A DNA stretch of 64,000 bases from Polyangia bacterium (GTDB taxonomy: Bacteria; Myxococcota_A; Polyangia; Polyangiales; JAUICN01): positions 241,413 through 305,412 of the forward strand of contig JAUICN010000004.1 in the NCBI GenBank assembly GCA_030427835.1, read 5' to 3'. The notes under the pieces are model-generated. The model was given only the letters and a program-made list of their open reading frames with translations. It had not been told where the DNA came from and did no database searches. Made by a program: the position numbers and the translations under genes. Every line of letters begins with the position of its first letter. Position 1 is the first letter of the stretch. Shown here in pieces: positions 27,786 through 36,872 of the stretch.

Positions 27786-29126
27786 GTGGCGCACTACCGC
27801 ATTGAACCCACAGGCCGTCCACTCCGGGGGGAGGTCTCCGTACCTGGCGATAAATCCGTCGGTCACCGATCCCTCATCTTCGCAAGCCTGGCCGAAGGGC
27901 AAAGCACCATTCAGGGGTTGTCCGAGGGTCTGGACAACGTGGCCACGGCGGAAATCTTTCGGGCCATGGGCGTTGAAATTCAGCGCCAGGGCACCACAGC
28001 TCAGGTTGCCGGTGTGGGTTTGCACGGATTGCGCCGACCGGAAGCTCCCCTGGATTGTGGCAATTCGGGCACTGGCATGCGTTTGCTTGCTGGGCTGCTG
28101 GTGGGCCAAAAGTTCGGGAGCCGCCTCGTGGGAGATGCCTCCCTGAGCAGTCGACCCATGGCGCGCATCATCGATCCCCTACGGGCCCGTGGCGCGCTCA
28201 TCTCGGGAACGGAGCAGGGTGGGCAACCCCATCGTCCTCCCCTCAACATTGCTCCGCTCGTGGATGACGAGGTCCTGCATGGTTTGCAATACGACATGCC
28301 CGTGGCCAGTGCCCAGGTGAAAAGCGCGTTGTTGCTCAGTGGTCTCTACGCGTCCGGGCCCACGGCCCTGCGCGAACCCGTCCTCTCTAGGGATCACACC
28401 GAACGCATGATGCTCGCCCTGGGCATTCCCATGGAAACGGCAGGCACCATGACCGTACTGGATCCGGAAAAAATCACGCCTTGGGGGGGCTTTGAATGGA
28501 CCGTACCCGGCGATTACTCCAGTGCCGCATTTCTACTGGCGGCAGCCCTGGTGGTGCCCGGCAGCCAAGTGCGCGTGACCGGGGTTGGGGTAAACCCCAC
28601 CCGAACAGGCTTTGGTGACGTTCTTCGCGCCCTCGGTGCGCACATCCAACAAGTGCCCAAGGGCGATCAGTCGGGGCATGAGCCCGTGGCAGACCTGCAC
28701 GTAACAGCCACGGCCCTTCGCCCGGCCCAGGTGGGCGGCGAGCTGCTCACCCGTATGATCGACGAGGTCCCGGTCTTTTGTGCCATGGCCGCCCATGCCG
28801 ATGGTGCCTCTGAAATCCGAGATGCAGCGGAGCTTCGGGTCAAGGAGAGCGACCGCATCGCGGCCATGGCCCGTGTCCTACGTGCCTTTGGGGTGGACTG
28901 TGAAGAATGGGAAGACGGCATGCGCGTTCGGGGTGCGGTGCAACTCAAGGGGGCCGAGGTGGAAAGCCTGGGAGACCATCGTATTGCCATGTCTGCGGCC
29001 ATTGTTGCCCTTTGCGCGGAGGGGACGTCCATCGTGCACGACACCGATTGCGTACGTACGAGCTTCCCCACCTTCGTGCCCCTCATGAATCAGCTCGGGG
29101 CCAACATCGTGGAAGTTCATGACTGA
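27786..29126 (+). CDS. aroA: 3-phosphoshikimate 1-carboxyvinyltransferase (EPSP synthase)
   Basis: Sixth step of the shikimate pathway: shikimate-3-phosphate plus PEP gives EPSP. 446 residues. Motifs: GEVSVPGDKSVGHRSLIFASLAEG, LDCGNSGTGMRLLAGLL, the catalytic Asp region LTRMIDEVPVFCAMA, RVKESDRIAAM and GDHRIAMS. GTG start at 27786, six bases after the preceding stop. Overlaps cmk by 8 nt. The GNSGTGMRL segment carries Gly/Thr as in class I enzymes; class assignment for inhibitor sensitivity was not attempted. Confidence 0.97.
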   Translation: MAHYRIEPTGRPLRGEVSVPGDKSVGHRSLIFASLAEGQSTIQGLSEGLDNVATAEIFRAMGVEIQRQGTTAQVAGVGLHGLRRPEAPLDCGNSGTGMRLLAGLLVGQKFGSRLVGDASLSSRPMARIIDPLRARGALISGTEQGGQPHRPPLNIAPLVDDEVLHGLQYDMPVASAQVKSALLLSGLYASGPTALREPVLSRDHTERMMLALGIPMETAGTMTVLDPEKITPWGGFEWTVPGDYSSAAFLLAAALVVPGSQVRVTGVGVNPTRTGFGDVLRALGAHIQQVPKGDQSGHEPVADLHVTATALRPAQVGGELLTRMIDEVPVFCAMAAHADGASEIRDAAELRVKESDRIAAMARVLRAFGVDCEEWEDGMRVRGAVQLKGAEVESLGDHRIAMSAAIVALCAEGTSIVHDTDCVRTSFPTFVPLMNQLGANIVEVHD

Positions 29127-29895
29127 GTCGCCGGGTCAGCCCGGCCCGGACTCCAAACTACCTGGCCCGTCATCGTCTGGCCCGTCAGGGTTTGTGGTGA
29201 CCTTGGATGGTCCCGCCGGCGCAGGGAAGAGCACGATCACAGGAATGTTGGCCCGTCGTCTGGGAGCCCACCGACTCGAGACAGGCGCCCTCTACCGCGC
29301 CGTCGCCCTGTTGCGTGAACAGAGAAACGTGCCCTGGGAGGATGAAGAGGCCCTGACCCACATCGCCGAAACCCTGGCCATTCAGTTTGTTCCTCTGCCT
29401 TCCGGCGAAACGGGTGTCATCGTGGAAGGCTCCGATCAAACCGAGGCGTTACGGCAACAACATATCGGTCAGGCCGCAAGCCAGATCTCCAAACAGCCAG
29501 GTGTGAGGGCAGCCCTGTTGCCGCTGCAGCGCCGACTGGCACAGGGGAGACCACTCGTGGTCGAGGGGCGCGACATGGGCACGGTCGTATTTCCCCACGC
29601 GGACATGAAATTCTTTCTTACCGCCTCCCTCGAAGTCCGTGCCCAAAGGCGGCTCCAGGAGCTGAAAAACGCCGGCGTGGAGACCTCAAAACAGGTGGTA
29701 CTGCAGGAGGTAAAGCAACGGGATGACCAGGATCGGTCCCGCACAGTGGCACCACTTGTGGCCGCTGAAGATGCCATCGTACTGGATTCATCCAATGCCA
29801 CCGCAGAAGAAGTCGTCGCCCTTGCCCTCAACCACCTGAAAACCGCAGGGAATCCAAGCCTACAAATGGCCGCAGCCCAGGCGACCAACGGTTGA
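29119..29895 (+). CDS. cmk: cytidylate kinase
   Basis: Phosphorylates CMP/dCMP using ATP. 258 residues, including a 25-residue Pro/Ser/Gly leader with a 15-bp duplication. P-loop TLDGPAGAGKST, the LETGALYRAVAL substrate segment, VVEGRDMGTVVFPHA, and the C-terminal RDDQDRSRTVAPL lid. Lies between aroA and rpsA, the widespread order in proteobacteria. Confidence 0.96.
   Translation: MTESPGQPGPDSKLPGPSSSGPSGFVVTLDGPAGAGKSTITGMLARRLGAHRLETGALYRAVALLREQRNVPWEDEEALTHIAETLAIQFVPLPSGETGVIVEGSDQTEALRQQHIGQAASQISKQPGVRAALLPLQRRLAQGRPLVVEGRDMGTVVFPHADMKFFLTASLEVRAQRRLQELKNAGVETSKQVVLQEVKQRDDQDRSRTVAPLVAAEDAIVLDSSNATAEEVVALALNHLKTAGNPSLQMAAAQATNG
29162..29191 (+). repeat. 15-bp tandem duplication in cmk N-terminus
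   Basis: ctggcccgtcatcgt and ctggcccgtcagggt adjacent (13 of 15 matching), giving GPSSSGPSG before the P-loop. Confidence 0.7.
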
Positions 29896-29970
29896 CAGTG
29901 CAGGACCCCCTTGCTACGAGTGGCGGCCTTCGAAGCGGCGAGACCGCTCCAAGGTAGAGGTGATCACAGG

Positions 29971-31785
29971 ATGAATGGAGAGATGACGTCGGAACCCTCC
30001 GCAGGTGGAGAGAGTTTCGCAAGCCTATTTGAGTCGGCCGTTGAGCCGATGGACAGCTTGAAAGAAGGGGAAATTATCTCCGGAAAAGTAGTGAAGGTCT
30101 CAGGCGACAATGTCGTCGTGGACGTCGGCTACAAATCCGAAGGGATGATTGCCACTTCTGAATTTATCGACGGCGCAGGAGAAATCCGTGTTTCCGTGGG
30201 CGACCAAGTCGACGTGCTTGTGGAGGCAAAGGAGACCGACGACGGTATCCTGTTGCTTTCCAAGGAGAAGGCGGATCGTTTCAAGGTGTGGGACGAGATT
30301 AGCGACGCCTGTGAGCAAAACGAGCTGATCAAGGGAACCGTCACCGCCCGGGTCAAGGGTGGGCTTTCCGTCGCTATTCGTGGCGGAGTGAAGGCATTCC
30401 TCCCCGGGTCCCAAGTGGATCTCCGCCCCGTGCGAAACCTGGACAAGATGATTGGCCAGATGTTCGACTTCAAGGTCATCAAGTTCAACAAGAAGCGCGG
30501 AAATATCGTGTTGTCACGGCGCGTGCTGCTCGAGCAGGAACGGGACCAGCTCAAGGCCTCCACCCTCCAAAACCTGGAAGAGAATCAGGTGGTCACGGGA
30601 ACCATTAAGAACATCACCGAATACGGTGCCTTCGTGGACCTGGGCGGGATTGATGGATTGCTCCACATTACCGACATGAGTTGGGGTCGGGTCAACCACC
30701 CCTCTGAGGTCTTTTCGGTTGGAAACGAAGTGACCGTGAAGGTCCTGAAGTACAACTCGGAAACCGAACGCGTTTCCCTAGGGCTGAAGCAAATCACCGA
30801 CGATCCGTGGTCCGAGGTGGCGGCCCGCTACCCCACCGGTACCAAGGTCACCGGAAAAGTCGTTTCCCTTGCGGATTACGGTGCATTCATTGAAATGGAG
30901 CAGGGCGTAGAAGGCCTGATCCACGTCAGCGAGATGTCCTGGACCAAGCCCAAGCACCCGTCCAAGTTGCTGGAAGAGGGGCAGGAAGTGACCTGTCTGG
31001 TGCTCGACGTGGACACGGAAGCCAAGCGCATCAGCCTGGGGCTGAAGCAACTTGAGCAGGATCCCTGGGAGGCCTTTACACAGGCGTACAATCCCGGAGA
31101 CGTGATCCGCGGGGTCGTTCGCAGCATCACAGAGTACGGCGTATTTGTTGGAATTTCAGACGGCGTGGACGGCATGGTCCACAAATCCGACCTGAGCTGG
31201 ACCCAGCGCATCAACAACCCGGCCGACCTTTACCAAAAGGGCGACGAGGTGGAAGCCATTATCCTCTCGGTGAACAACGAGGACCGCAAGGTTTCCCTCG
31301 GCATCAAGCAGCTCTACGAAGATCCCTGGAATCACATTCCAGATCACTACCCTGAGGGCACAGTCATCGAAGTGCGCGTGATCTCCATCAGTGAAGACGG
31401 CGCGTTTGCCGAAATCGAACGCGGTGTGGAAGGCTTGATTTCGGTCGAAGAGGTACACGCCACGGGGCACACCCTTGAACCGGAGCAAAAGCTCAAGGCA
31501 CGCGTGAGCCGTTTGGACGAGGAAGCCCGTACCATCGTGCTTGCCATTCGTGACCTGCAGGAACAGGTTGTGGATCCCAAGGCCACGGAATACCAAAAGA
31601 AAGCCGCCACGGCCAAGGTGCCTGCACGCCAGGTTGGCCCAAGCGGAGGTGGCGGAGCCACCCTTGGCGATGTGCTGAAGGCAAAGTTGGACAGCGTGGT
31701 TCCATCCGCCCAGGCCTCCGACGGTGCGGAAGCCGACGCAGGGGATCCTGGTGAGGCAAACGAGGGTGACGAATCCCAATCCTAG
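29971..31785 (+). CDS. rpsA: 30S ribosomal protein S1
   Basis: mRNA-binding ribosomal protein, 604 residues, with six S1 (OB-fold) domains; later repeats carry characteristic blocks such as TEYGAFVDLGGIDGLLHITDMSW, ADYGAFIEMEQGVEGLIHVSEMSW and TEYGVFVGISDGVDGMVHKSDLSW. ATG at 29971 is preferred (MNGEMTSEPSAGG) with the purine-rich aggtagagg upstream; the ORF from 29911 has no support. The acidic Gly/Asp-rich C-terminus is low-complexity. The 75-bp gap from cmk could hold a leader that S1 itself controls, as in E. coli, but no fold is obvious. Confidence 0.97.
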   Translation: MNGEMTSEPSAGGESFASLFESAVEPMDSLKEGEIISGKVVKVSGDNVVVDVGYKSEGMIATSEFIDGAGEIRVSVGDQVDVLVEAKETDDGILLLSKEKADRFKVWDEISDACEQNELIKGTVTARVKGGLSVAIRGGVKAFLPGSQVDLRPVRNLDKMIGQMFDFKVIKFNKKRGNIVLSRRVLLEQERDQLKASTLQNLEENQVVTGTIKNITEYGAFVDLGGIDGLLHITDMSWGRVNHPSEVFSVGNEVTVKVLKYNSETERVSLGLKQITDDPWSEVAARYPTGTKVTGKVVSLADYGAFIEMEQGVEGLIHVSEMSWTKPKHPSKLLEEGQEVTCLVLDVDTEAKRISLGLKQLEQDPWEAFTQAYNPGDVIRGVVRSITEYGVFVGISDGVDGMVHKSDLSWTQRINNPADLYQKGDEVEAIILSVNNEDRKVSLGIKQLYEDPWNHIPDHYPEGTVIEVRVISISEDGAFAEIERGVEGLISVEEVHATGHTLEPEQKLKARVSRLDEEARTIVLAIRDLQEQVVDPKATEYQKKAATAKVPARQVGPSGGGGATLGDVLKAKLDSVVPSAQASDGAEADAGDPGEANEGDESQS

Positions 31786-31802
31786 GGGCCCCATCCTAGG
31801 GG

Positions 31803-33200
31803 ATGGCCCAACGGAACGACATCCAACCCACAAAAGGGGGTAGGGCATTGCAGGGTCTTGCGAATCCAGATGGGGAGTCTCCCCAGGACAATCAGGACTG
31901 GGATCGCCGTCGCCGGCGAATGTTTCTCCTGTTCTCCGGGCTGCTTGTGCTTGGCCTTGCCCTACTGGCCGGCAAGGTGCTGCTTCCGTTTATCATGGCC
32001 GTCATCGTGGCCTACGTGCTTGCCCCCGTATGCGCGGCCCTCGGGCCATGGATGCCCCGTTGGGTGGCAGTGGGTACCGTCTATCTAACGTTGCTAGGGC
32101 TGCTCGGCCTGTTCACGGCCATGGGGGTGCCAAGGTTGGTCGTGGAGGTGGAGAGCCTGGCGGGCGAGTTGCCATCCGCCCTTTCCACCATGGAGAACCG
32201 TTGGCTGCCCCAGCTCGAAGCGCGCATTCGCAGCTCCCTGGAGGAACAGGGGAAAACCACGTCCGGCACAGACAATCAAGGAGCAACGAAACTTCCGGAA
32301 GACACGTCGACCGACACCGCCATGGGCTTGGAACCCCAGGTGTCACAGACGCGGCTGAGGATTGAATCCACCCCGGAGCAGGGGGTGACCGAGGTGGTGC
32401 TTCCCGAAGGTGGGATCGTCGTAACCAAGGAAGGAAAACACACCTATCGAATCGGAAGCAACCACGACACTCCCATGGAGCACCTTGATTTTACGGCGAC
32501 GCTCATCGCGGCCGCAAAACGGCAGATGGAACACGCCGAGCGCTACATTGCCACCGCGTTTCAGACCGCCCAATCCATGGTGGCCAAGTTCGTGCGCAGC
32601 GTGTTTTTGTTTTTTATCACACTCATGGTTTCGGCTTACCTGTTGATCACTCGGCAGAGAGTGTTTGCGTTCTTCCGCTCGTTTGTGGCGGCTCCACGGC
32701 AGCACCAGTTTGACGATCTGCTCAAACGCATCGATCGGGGCCTTTCAGGGGTCGTGCGTGGCCAGCTGCTGATCGCTTTGGTCAACGGCATCCTTTCCGG
32801 CATTGGATTGTACCTTTTGGACATCGCCTATTGGCCCGTACTCACCGTGATCGCCACGTTGTTGAGTGTCATACCCATATTCGGTGCGGTACTGAGCACC
32901 GTGCCCGTATTGATTTTTGCGCTCCAGGATGGGCCGGCCACCGCGGCCCTGGGGCTCGCATGGATTGTGGGCATCCATCAGCTGGAGGCCAATGTGCTCA
33001 ATCCCAAAATCATGGGCGACTCCGCCAAGGTGCATCCTGTACTGGTGGTCTTCTCCCTGTTGCTTGGCGAACACCTGCTCGGGATCGCAGGCGCGCTACT
33101 GGCCGTACCCGTCCTGAGCGTAACCCAATCCGTATTCTTACATTTCCGAGAGGTGATCTTTCACCCGACCACCGGGGAAACGGCAGAGGCTACGCCATAG
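31803..33200 (+). CDS. AI-2E family transporter (PerM/YdiK-like)
   Basis: 465-residue polytopic membrane protein. N-terminal soluble basic segment, then helices at about residues 40-60, 62-85 and 90-110, a central charged periplasmic/cytoplasmic region (about 110-240), and C-terminal helices with GLSGVVRGQLLIALVNGILSGIG and LSVIPIFGAVLSTVPV, typical of the family. NPKIMGDSAKVHPVLVVFSLLLGEHLLG is the family signature. The central domain is much longer than in PerM. Substrate unknown. Follows rpsA by 17 bp. Confidence 0.85.
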   Translation: MAQRNDIQPTKGGRALQGLANPDGESPQDNQDWDRRRRRMFLLFSGLLVLGLALLAGKVLLPFIMAVIVAYVLAPVCAALGPWMPRWVAVGTVYLTLLGLLGLFTAMGVPRLVVEVESLAGELPSALSTMENRWLPQLEARIRSSLEEQGKTTSGTDNQGATKLPEDTSTDTAMGLEPQVSQTRLRIESTPEQGVTEVVLPEGGIVVTKEGKHTYRIGSNHDTPMEHLDFTATLIAAAKRQMEHAERYIATAFQTAQSMVAKFVRSVFLFFITLMVSAYLLITRQRVFAFFRSFVAAPRQHQFDDLLKRIDRGLSGVVRGQLLIALVNGILSGIGLYLLDIAYWPVLTVIATLLSVIPIFGAVLSTVPVLIFALQDGPATAALGLAWIVGIHQLEANVLNPKIMGDSAKVHPVLVVFSLLLGEHLLGIAGALLAVPVLSVTQSVFLHFREVIFHPTTGETAEATP

Positions 33201-33207
33201 GCCACGC

Positions 33208-34095
33208 CTATGGCGGTTTGGGTGGCGTTGGTGAAAGGGTATCCCTGCCCTGAACACGAACGGTGACGGCGGTAATGTTGTCCCGACCACCCCGTTCAAG
33301 CGCAAGATCCACAAAACGGTGAGACGCTTGGTCCACGGGCGCCTCGGTGACCTGTGCAATCTCTTCGAGGGTCACGTAGTGGTGCAGCCCGTCCGAACAA
33401 AGCATGTAGCGGTCTCCCACATGCACGTGCAGGGCAAACACATCCACTTCCACGTGATCGTGGCTCCCCACCGCGCGGGTGATGACATTTCGGCTGGGGG
33501 AACGCTCCGCCTCCTCTTCGGTCAATAAACCATGTTTGACCTGCCAGGCGACCAGGGTGTGGTCCTCCGTGATCTGAGTGGCCTTGCCATCCCGCACGCG
33601 GTACACACGGCTGTCGCCCACCTGGGCCACAAGGCCTACGGATCCGCGCACGAGCAATGCACTGAGGGTGGTTCCCATACCTACCCGGTGGCGATCCAGT
33701 TCCGCAAGGCCATACACGTGGTAGGTGGCCGCCTGACCCGCGGACTCCATGATTTGCATTCCACGTGTGATCAGGGGCTTGTCGTGCGGTGACTGGGAGC
33801 AAGCCTGAGACAGGGTGCTCAGTAGGTCCTGGTCCCCACAAAGCAATTCCTGAAACGCCGCAATGGCTTCCTCACTTGCAACATCTCCGGCAGCGTGCCC
33901 CCCCATGCCATCCGCCACCACGTACAATCCCAGCTCTTCGTCCACCAGGAACCGATCCTGGTTGGTGCGCCGTACATTCCCCACATCGGTTCGACCCGCC
34001 CCAGCGGTACGGGTGACCTCCGCCGCTTGGATAGGTCCAGTCGTTGGCGAACCCGAATTCTCTGTAGTTTTTTCCTGTATCTTGTCCGGATCCAT
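33208..34095 (-). CDS. PP2C-family Ser/Thr protein phosphatase
   Basis: 295-residue soluble PPM phosphatase that would reverse the Hanks-type kinases. Metal-binding motifs: NVRRTNQDRFLVDEE, VADGMGGHAAGDVAS, MGTTLSALLV, AQVGDSRVYRVRDG, LCSDGLHHYV and GGRDNITAVTV; all catalytic Asp positions are present. ATG at 34095 chosen (MDPDKIQEKT); the longer ORF to 34581 runs over the divergent gene. Terminates 7 bp from the convergent PerM-like gene. Confidence 0.95.
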   Translation of the reverse strand: MDPDKIQEKTTENSGSPTTGPIQAAEVTRTAGAGRTDVGNVRRTNQDRFLVDEELGLYVVADGMGGHAAGDVASEEAIAAFQELLCGDQDLLSTLSQACSQSPHDKPLITRGMQIMESAGQAATYHVYGLAELDRHRVGMGTTLSALLVRGSVGLVAQVGDSRVYRVRDGKATQITEDHTLVAWQVKHGLLTEEEAERSPSRNVITRAVGSHDHVEVDVFALHVHVGDRYMLCSDGLHHYVTLEEIAQVTEAPVDQASHRFVDLALERGGRDNITAVTVRVQGRDTLSPTPPKPP

Positions 34096-34129
34096 CCTGC
34101 ACCTAGCTTCCCTGGTCGACTGTACTCCG

Positions 34130-34159
34130 GCCGACCGTCCCATTGCCGACGCTCCCATT
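34130..34159 (+). repeat. 15-bp tandem duplication in a noncoding promoter region
   Basis: gccgaccgtcccatt and gccgacgctcccatt are adjacent (13 of 15 matching) between the divergent PP2C and TPR-like genes. May be part of a binding site or a slippage product. Confidence 0.7.
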
Positions 34160-34176
34160 TCGAATAGGACAGGGCC

Positions 34177-35403
34177 ATGATAACGGCACACGCCAAGGAA
34201 GTCGCCAGTCTCCTTGCTCCGACCACAAAAACGATGCGGGAGCTGGTGACCCGGGCAGAGAATCTGCCCCTGGATGTGCTTCGGTGGAAGGGCCTGTCGG
34301 ACAAGGATCAATCGGCGGCACAACAGGCCGCCGATGGGGCCCAATCCCTTCAGCAGAAGCACAACCTTCTCCCTTCCCAGTCCCAGCGGGCGTTCTGGAA
34401 AGCCTACGCCAACCTGCTGCGGCTGATGGGCCCCGCCCAGGACACCCACTGCCGCACCATTCTGCACACCCTGGCCCAGGAACGCCCTGACCCCGAGGTA
34501 TGCTTTGATCTGGGCCTTCTGCACAAGACCTATGGGCGATGGAGCGATGCCCACCGCTGGTTTGGGCTTGCCCTGGAGCACGTGTCCCTGGCACCCCCAT
34601 CCGACCCGTCACTGGGCACGCCCACCCGCCGTGCGGTGCTTTGGAATCTGGCCATCTGCGCCACGGCCATGGGGGATCTCCCACAGGCGGAGGGCCATTG
34701 GGAACCGTTGGGCCTGTGTGGGCAATCCCCCCCCAGCGCCTGGGTAAGGGTGCCCGCCCTATCGGATACGGCCCCCAGTGACCGGCAAGCTCCCACATCG
34801 GACGCCCACGCATTTTTTGAGGCGGTCCCCGTACAGTGCCTTAGCCCGTGCCATGGAATCGTTGTGGCTCCCCCTCGACACGCCGAGGCCCTGTCCTATG
34901 GGGATACGGTGGTATGGGACGGAAAACCGGTGGGCATGCAGGAAAGTGCCGATGGAACCGCCCCGGTGTTTCCCCTGCTGGAAGTCTGTTCCAAGGGGAC
35001 CGCCAAGGTCTTCGAGACTCTCGTACTGGGAGACCCGGCGCCCCTAGTGTCCGCATTGGGTAGCACGGCCACCTGGTTTCCCTTTCGGAAGGCAACCCCC
35101 ACCTCCCATTGTCCAGTTGCCGATGACATGGCAACCCGCTCCCAGAGTTCCCCAGGATCGGACCCGTCTGGCCCGCCACAGGAGGGGCGCGTTGTGCTCC
35201 ACGACCCTGCAGCGGCGTCGGTTCTGTGCGATCGACTGGAGTTCCTACGCCGATCCCCGGGGTCCACGAAATACGCCATCCAGGGGCTACACGCCCTGGT
35301 GGGAGACAGTCCGGCCGAAGGAAGGGAACGGGTCCGATGGTCCCAACTCGACCGCGCACCGGCTCCCCCAAATACCCCCGGCGCCCACGGTGATGCTTCC
35401 TAG
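34177..35403 (+). CDS. TPR-like hypothetical protein
   Basis: 408 residues, no signal peptide. Residues about 90-180 show TPR-like helix pairs (EVCFDLGLLHKTYGRWSDAHRWFGLALEH, AVLWNLAICATAMGDLPQAEGHWEPLGL). The second half holds a beta-rich stretch (YGDTVVWDGKPVG, VFPLLEVCSKGTAKVFETLVLG) and a Pro/Ser-rich tail. I do not recognise the family. Divergent from the PP2C gene (81 bp between starts, containing a 15-bp duplication) and overlapping yhhQ by 11 nt, so a scaffold in the kinase/phosphatase network is possible but unproven. Confidence 0.75.
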   Translation: MITAHAKEVASLLAPTTKTMRELVTRAENLPLDVLRWKGLSDKDQSAAQQAADGAQSLQQKHNLLPSQSQRAFWKAYANLLRLMGPAQDTHCRTILHTLAQERPDPEVCFDLGLLHKTYGRWSDAHRWFGLALEHVSLAPPSDPSLGTPTRRAVLWNLAICATAMGDLPQAEGHWEPLGLCGQSPPSAWVRVPALSDTAPSDRQAPTSDAHAFFEAVPVQCLSPCHGIVVAPPRHAEALSYGDTVVWDGKPVGMQESADGTAPVFPLLEVCSKGTAKVFETLVLGDPAPLVSALGSTATWFPFRKATPTSHCPVADDMATRSQSSPGSDPSGPPQEGRVVLHDPAAASVLCDRLEFLRRSPGSTKYAIQGLHALVGDSPAEGRERVRWSQLDRAPAPPNTPGAHGDAS

Positions 35404-36166
35404 CGAACAACAGGCCTACGTAGGGCTTAAATCGCTTGAGCCGCGCCACCTCCATCGGCGCAGGGAAGGGGTGTTTCTCGTTCTTTCGGGGCTTTTTCTG
35501 GGCACCCTCGCCATGATCAACATTTTGGGATTGACCCGGTTTGTGGACCTTTCGTTTCCGATTCCAGGAACCGGCTGGCGGTTGCCCATGGTGCTCCCCG
35601 TGGGCGTGCTGCCCTATCCCATCACCTTTTTGTGTACGGATTTCGTATCCGAACTGTACGGACGCAAACGGGCCAACCAACTGGTGTGGATGGGCCTTGT
35701 GATCAACCTTTGGGTGGTCGCGGTGCTTTTGCTAGGAGGAGCCCTTCCTGGGGTGCCCCAAGCGTTGGGGCCAGGAGGGGCAGGAACCCCGGACGTGTTT
35801 TTTCAGATCCAGCGCCTTGCCTTCGGTTCGGTGACCGCATCCATGGTGGCCTACCTTCTGGCCCAGTTCGTGGATGTACAGCTATTTCACCTGCTCAAGG
35901 CCTGGACTGGAGGGCGCCACCTCTGGCTCCGAAACAACGGCTCGACCCTGGTGAGTCAACTGGTGGACTCCACGGTGGTGGTGGGTGTGACGTTCCTTGT
36001 GGGAGCTCTTCCCCTCACCGCAGACCGTTCCCTCCAGGTCCAGTTGGTCCACTACGTGTTCGCTAGCTACGCATTTAAGGCGATCACGGCCCTGGTGGAT
36101 ACACTTCCGTTCGCAGTGGGGGTACGGGCCCTACGCAGGTATCTTCGGCTCCCGAAACCGTTCTAA
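35393..36166 (+). CDS. VUT/YhhQ family (queuosine precursor) transporter
   Basis: 257-residue polytopic membrane protein of about six helices. Signature VGVLPYPITFLCTDFVSELYGRKRANQLVWMG is characteristic of YhhQ, which imports queuine/preQ precursors. A Gly/Pro-rich loop (LPGVPQALGPGGAGTP) is an insertion. ATG at 35393 is within the end of the TPR-like gene (11-nt overlap); upstream ORF extension is not supported. No queuosine genes nearby. Confidence 0.87.
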   Translation: MLPSEQQAYVGLKSLEPRHLHRRREGVFLVLSGLFLGTLAMINILGLTRFVDLSFPIPGTGWRLPMVLPVGVLPYPITFLCTDFVSELYGRKRANQLVWMGLVINLWVVAVLLLGGALPGVPQALGPGGAGTPDVFFQIQRLAFGSVTASMVAYLLAQFVDVQLFHLLKAWTGGRHLWLRNNGSTLVSQLVDSTVVVGVTFLVGALPLTADRSLQVQLVHYVFASYAFKAITALVDTLPFAVGVRALRRYLRLPKPF

Positions 36167-36212
36167 AAATAAAAGTACATATAGGCTGTATCTGGGTGTA
36201 CCATCCCGGTGT
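36167..36212 (+). promoter_or_regulatory. AT-rich stretch, candidate promoter
   Basis: The 46-bp gap before the secreted-protein gene is strikingly AT-rich at its start (aaaataaaagtacatatagg) compared with its surroundings, fitting a -10/UP-type promoter for the secreted protein plus metalloprotease pair. No clear -35 box was identified. Confidence 0.3.
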
Positions 36213-36872
36213 ATGAGAAGAGCGCTTTGGTGCATGGGTCTAGCCTGTGCTCTTACCCTAGTGATTGCTGGACAGGCCTCAGACGCCCAGGCAACGGTCA
36301 TGCGTTGGGCCCCCGTGGAGGAGCTGGTCCAGGAGGCCGACCGTATCGTGCATGGCACGGTGGTTGGTATCGGTACCCGAACCCTATGGGAGGACGGGGA
36401 TCTCCACGCGGTTGAGGTGGCCGAGCTACGCATTTTAGGGGAACTCAAGCCCGACTTGAACGGCCCTTCAGGCGACCCCCTTGCAGGACCATCTACCCAC
36501 CTTGGTTCGGCAGATCGTGTGGCCGTCCTGCAGACGGGATTTCGTATTCCAGGAAGCGGTGGAGCCGTGCTTGGGGCAGCCCACTACAGGATCGGTGAAG
36601 AAGTGGTGGTCTTTCTTCGCCAGGATCACTTCGGATACCGCACGCTTGCCATGTCCCAGGGAAAGTTTCGCATTCAGCACGGCGTTCCCGGGTTAGGGAT
36701 CCGCGCCACCCGACAGCTCCAGGGCCTCCTCGCGCTGGATAGGGCAGGCCAAGCCGTGGAGAACGGGCAAGCCATCAATCTCGAATCACTCGAGTTTCTA
36801 ATCCAGAACTTTTCAAGATTGAACGCACCTGTAGTTCCCGGGCCTGCCCATGTGGTTCCAACCGCACCCTAG
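36213..36872 (+). CDS. secreted protein, partner of matrixin-like protease
   Basis: 219 residues with a signal peptide (ALWCMGLACALTLVIAGQASDAQA). The mature domain has blocks ADRIVHGTVVGIGTRTLW, AVEVAELRILGELKP, HYRIGEEVVVFLRQD and LAMSQGKFRIQ, the pattern of a beta-rich domain often encoded beside secreted matrixin-like metalloproteases in delta-type bacteria. No catalytic motif. ATG at 36213; the longer ORF runs inside yhhQ. Overlaps the protease gene by 23 nt, so co-expression is likely; it could be an inhibitor or cofactor (inference). Confidence 0.7.
   Translation: MRRALWCMGLACALTLVIAGQASDAQATVMRWAPVEELVQEADRIVHGTVVGIGTRTLWEDGDLHAVEVAELRILGELKPDLNGPSGDPLAGPSTHLGSADRVAVLQTGFRIPGSGGAVLGAAHYRIGEEVVVFLRQDHFGYRTLAMSQGKFRIQHGVPGLGIRATRQLQGLLALDRAGQAVENGQAINLESLEFLIQNFSRLNAPVVPGPAHVVPTAP

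Noticed and set aside
34096..34581. Longer N-terminus of the PP2C phosphatase
   Set aside because: Extension overlaps the divergent TPR-like gene and lacks family similarity; ATG at 34095 fits.
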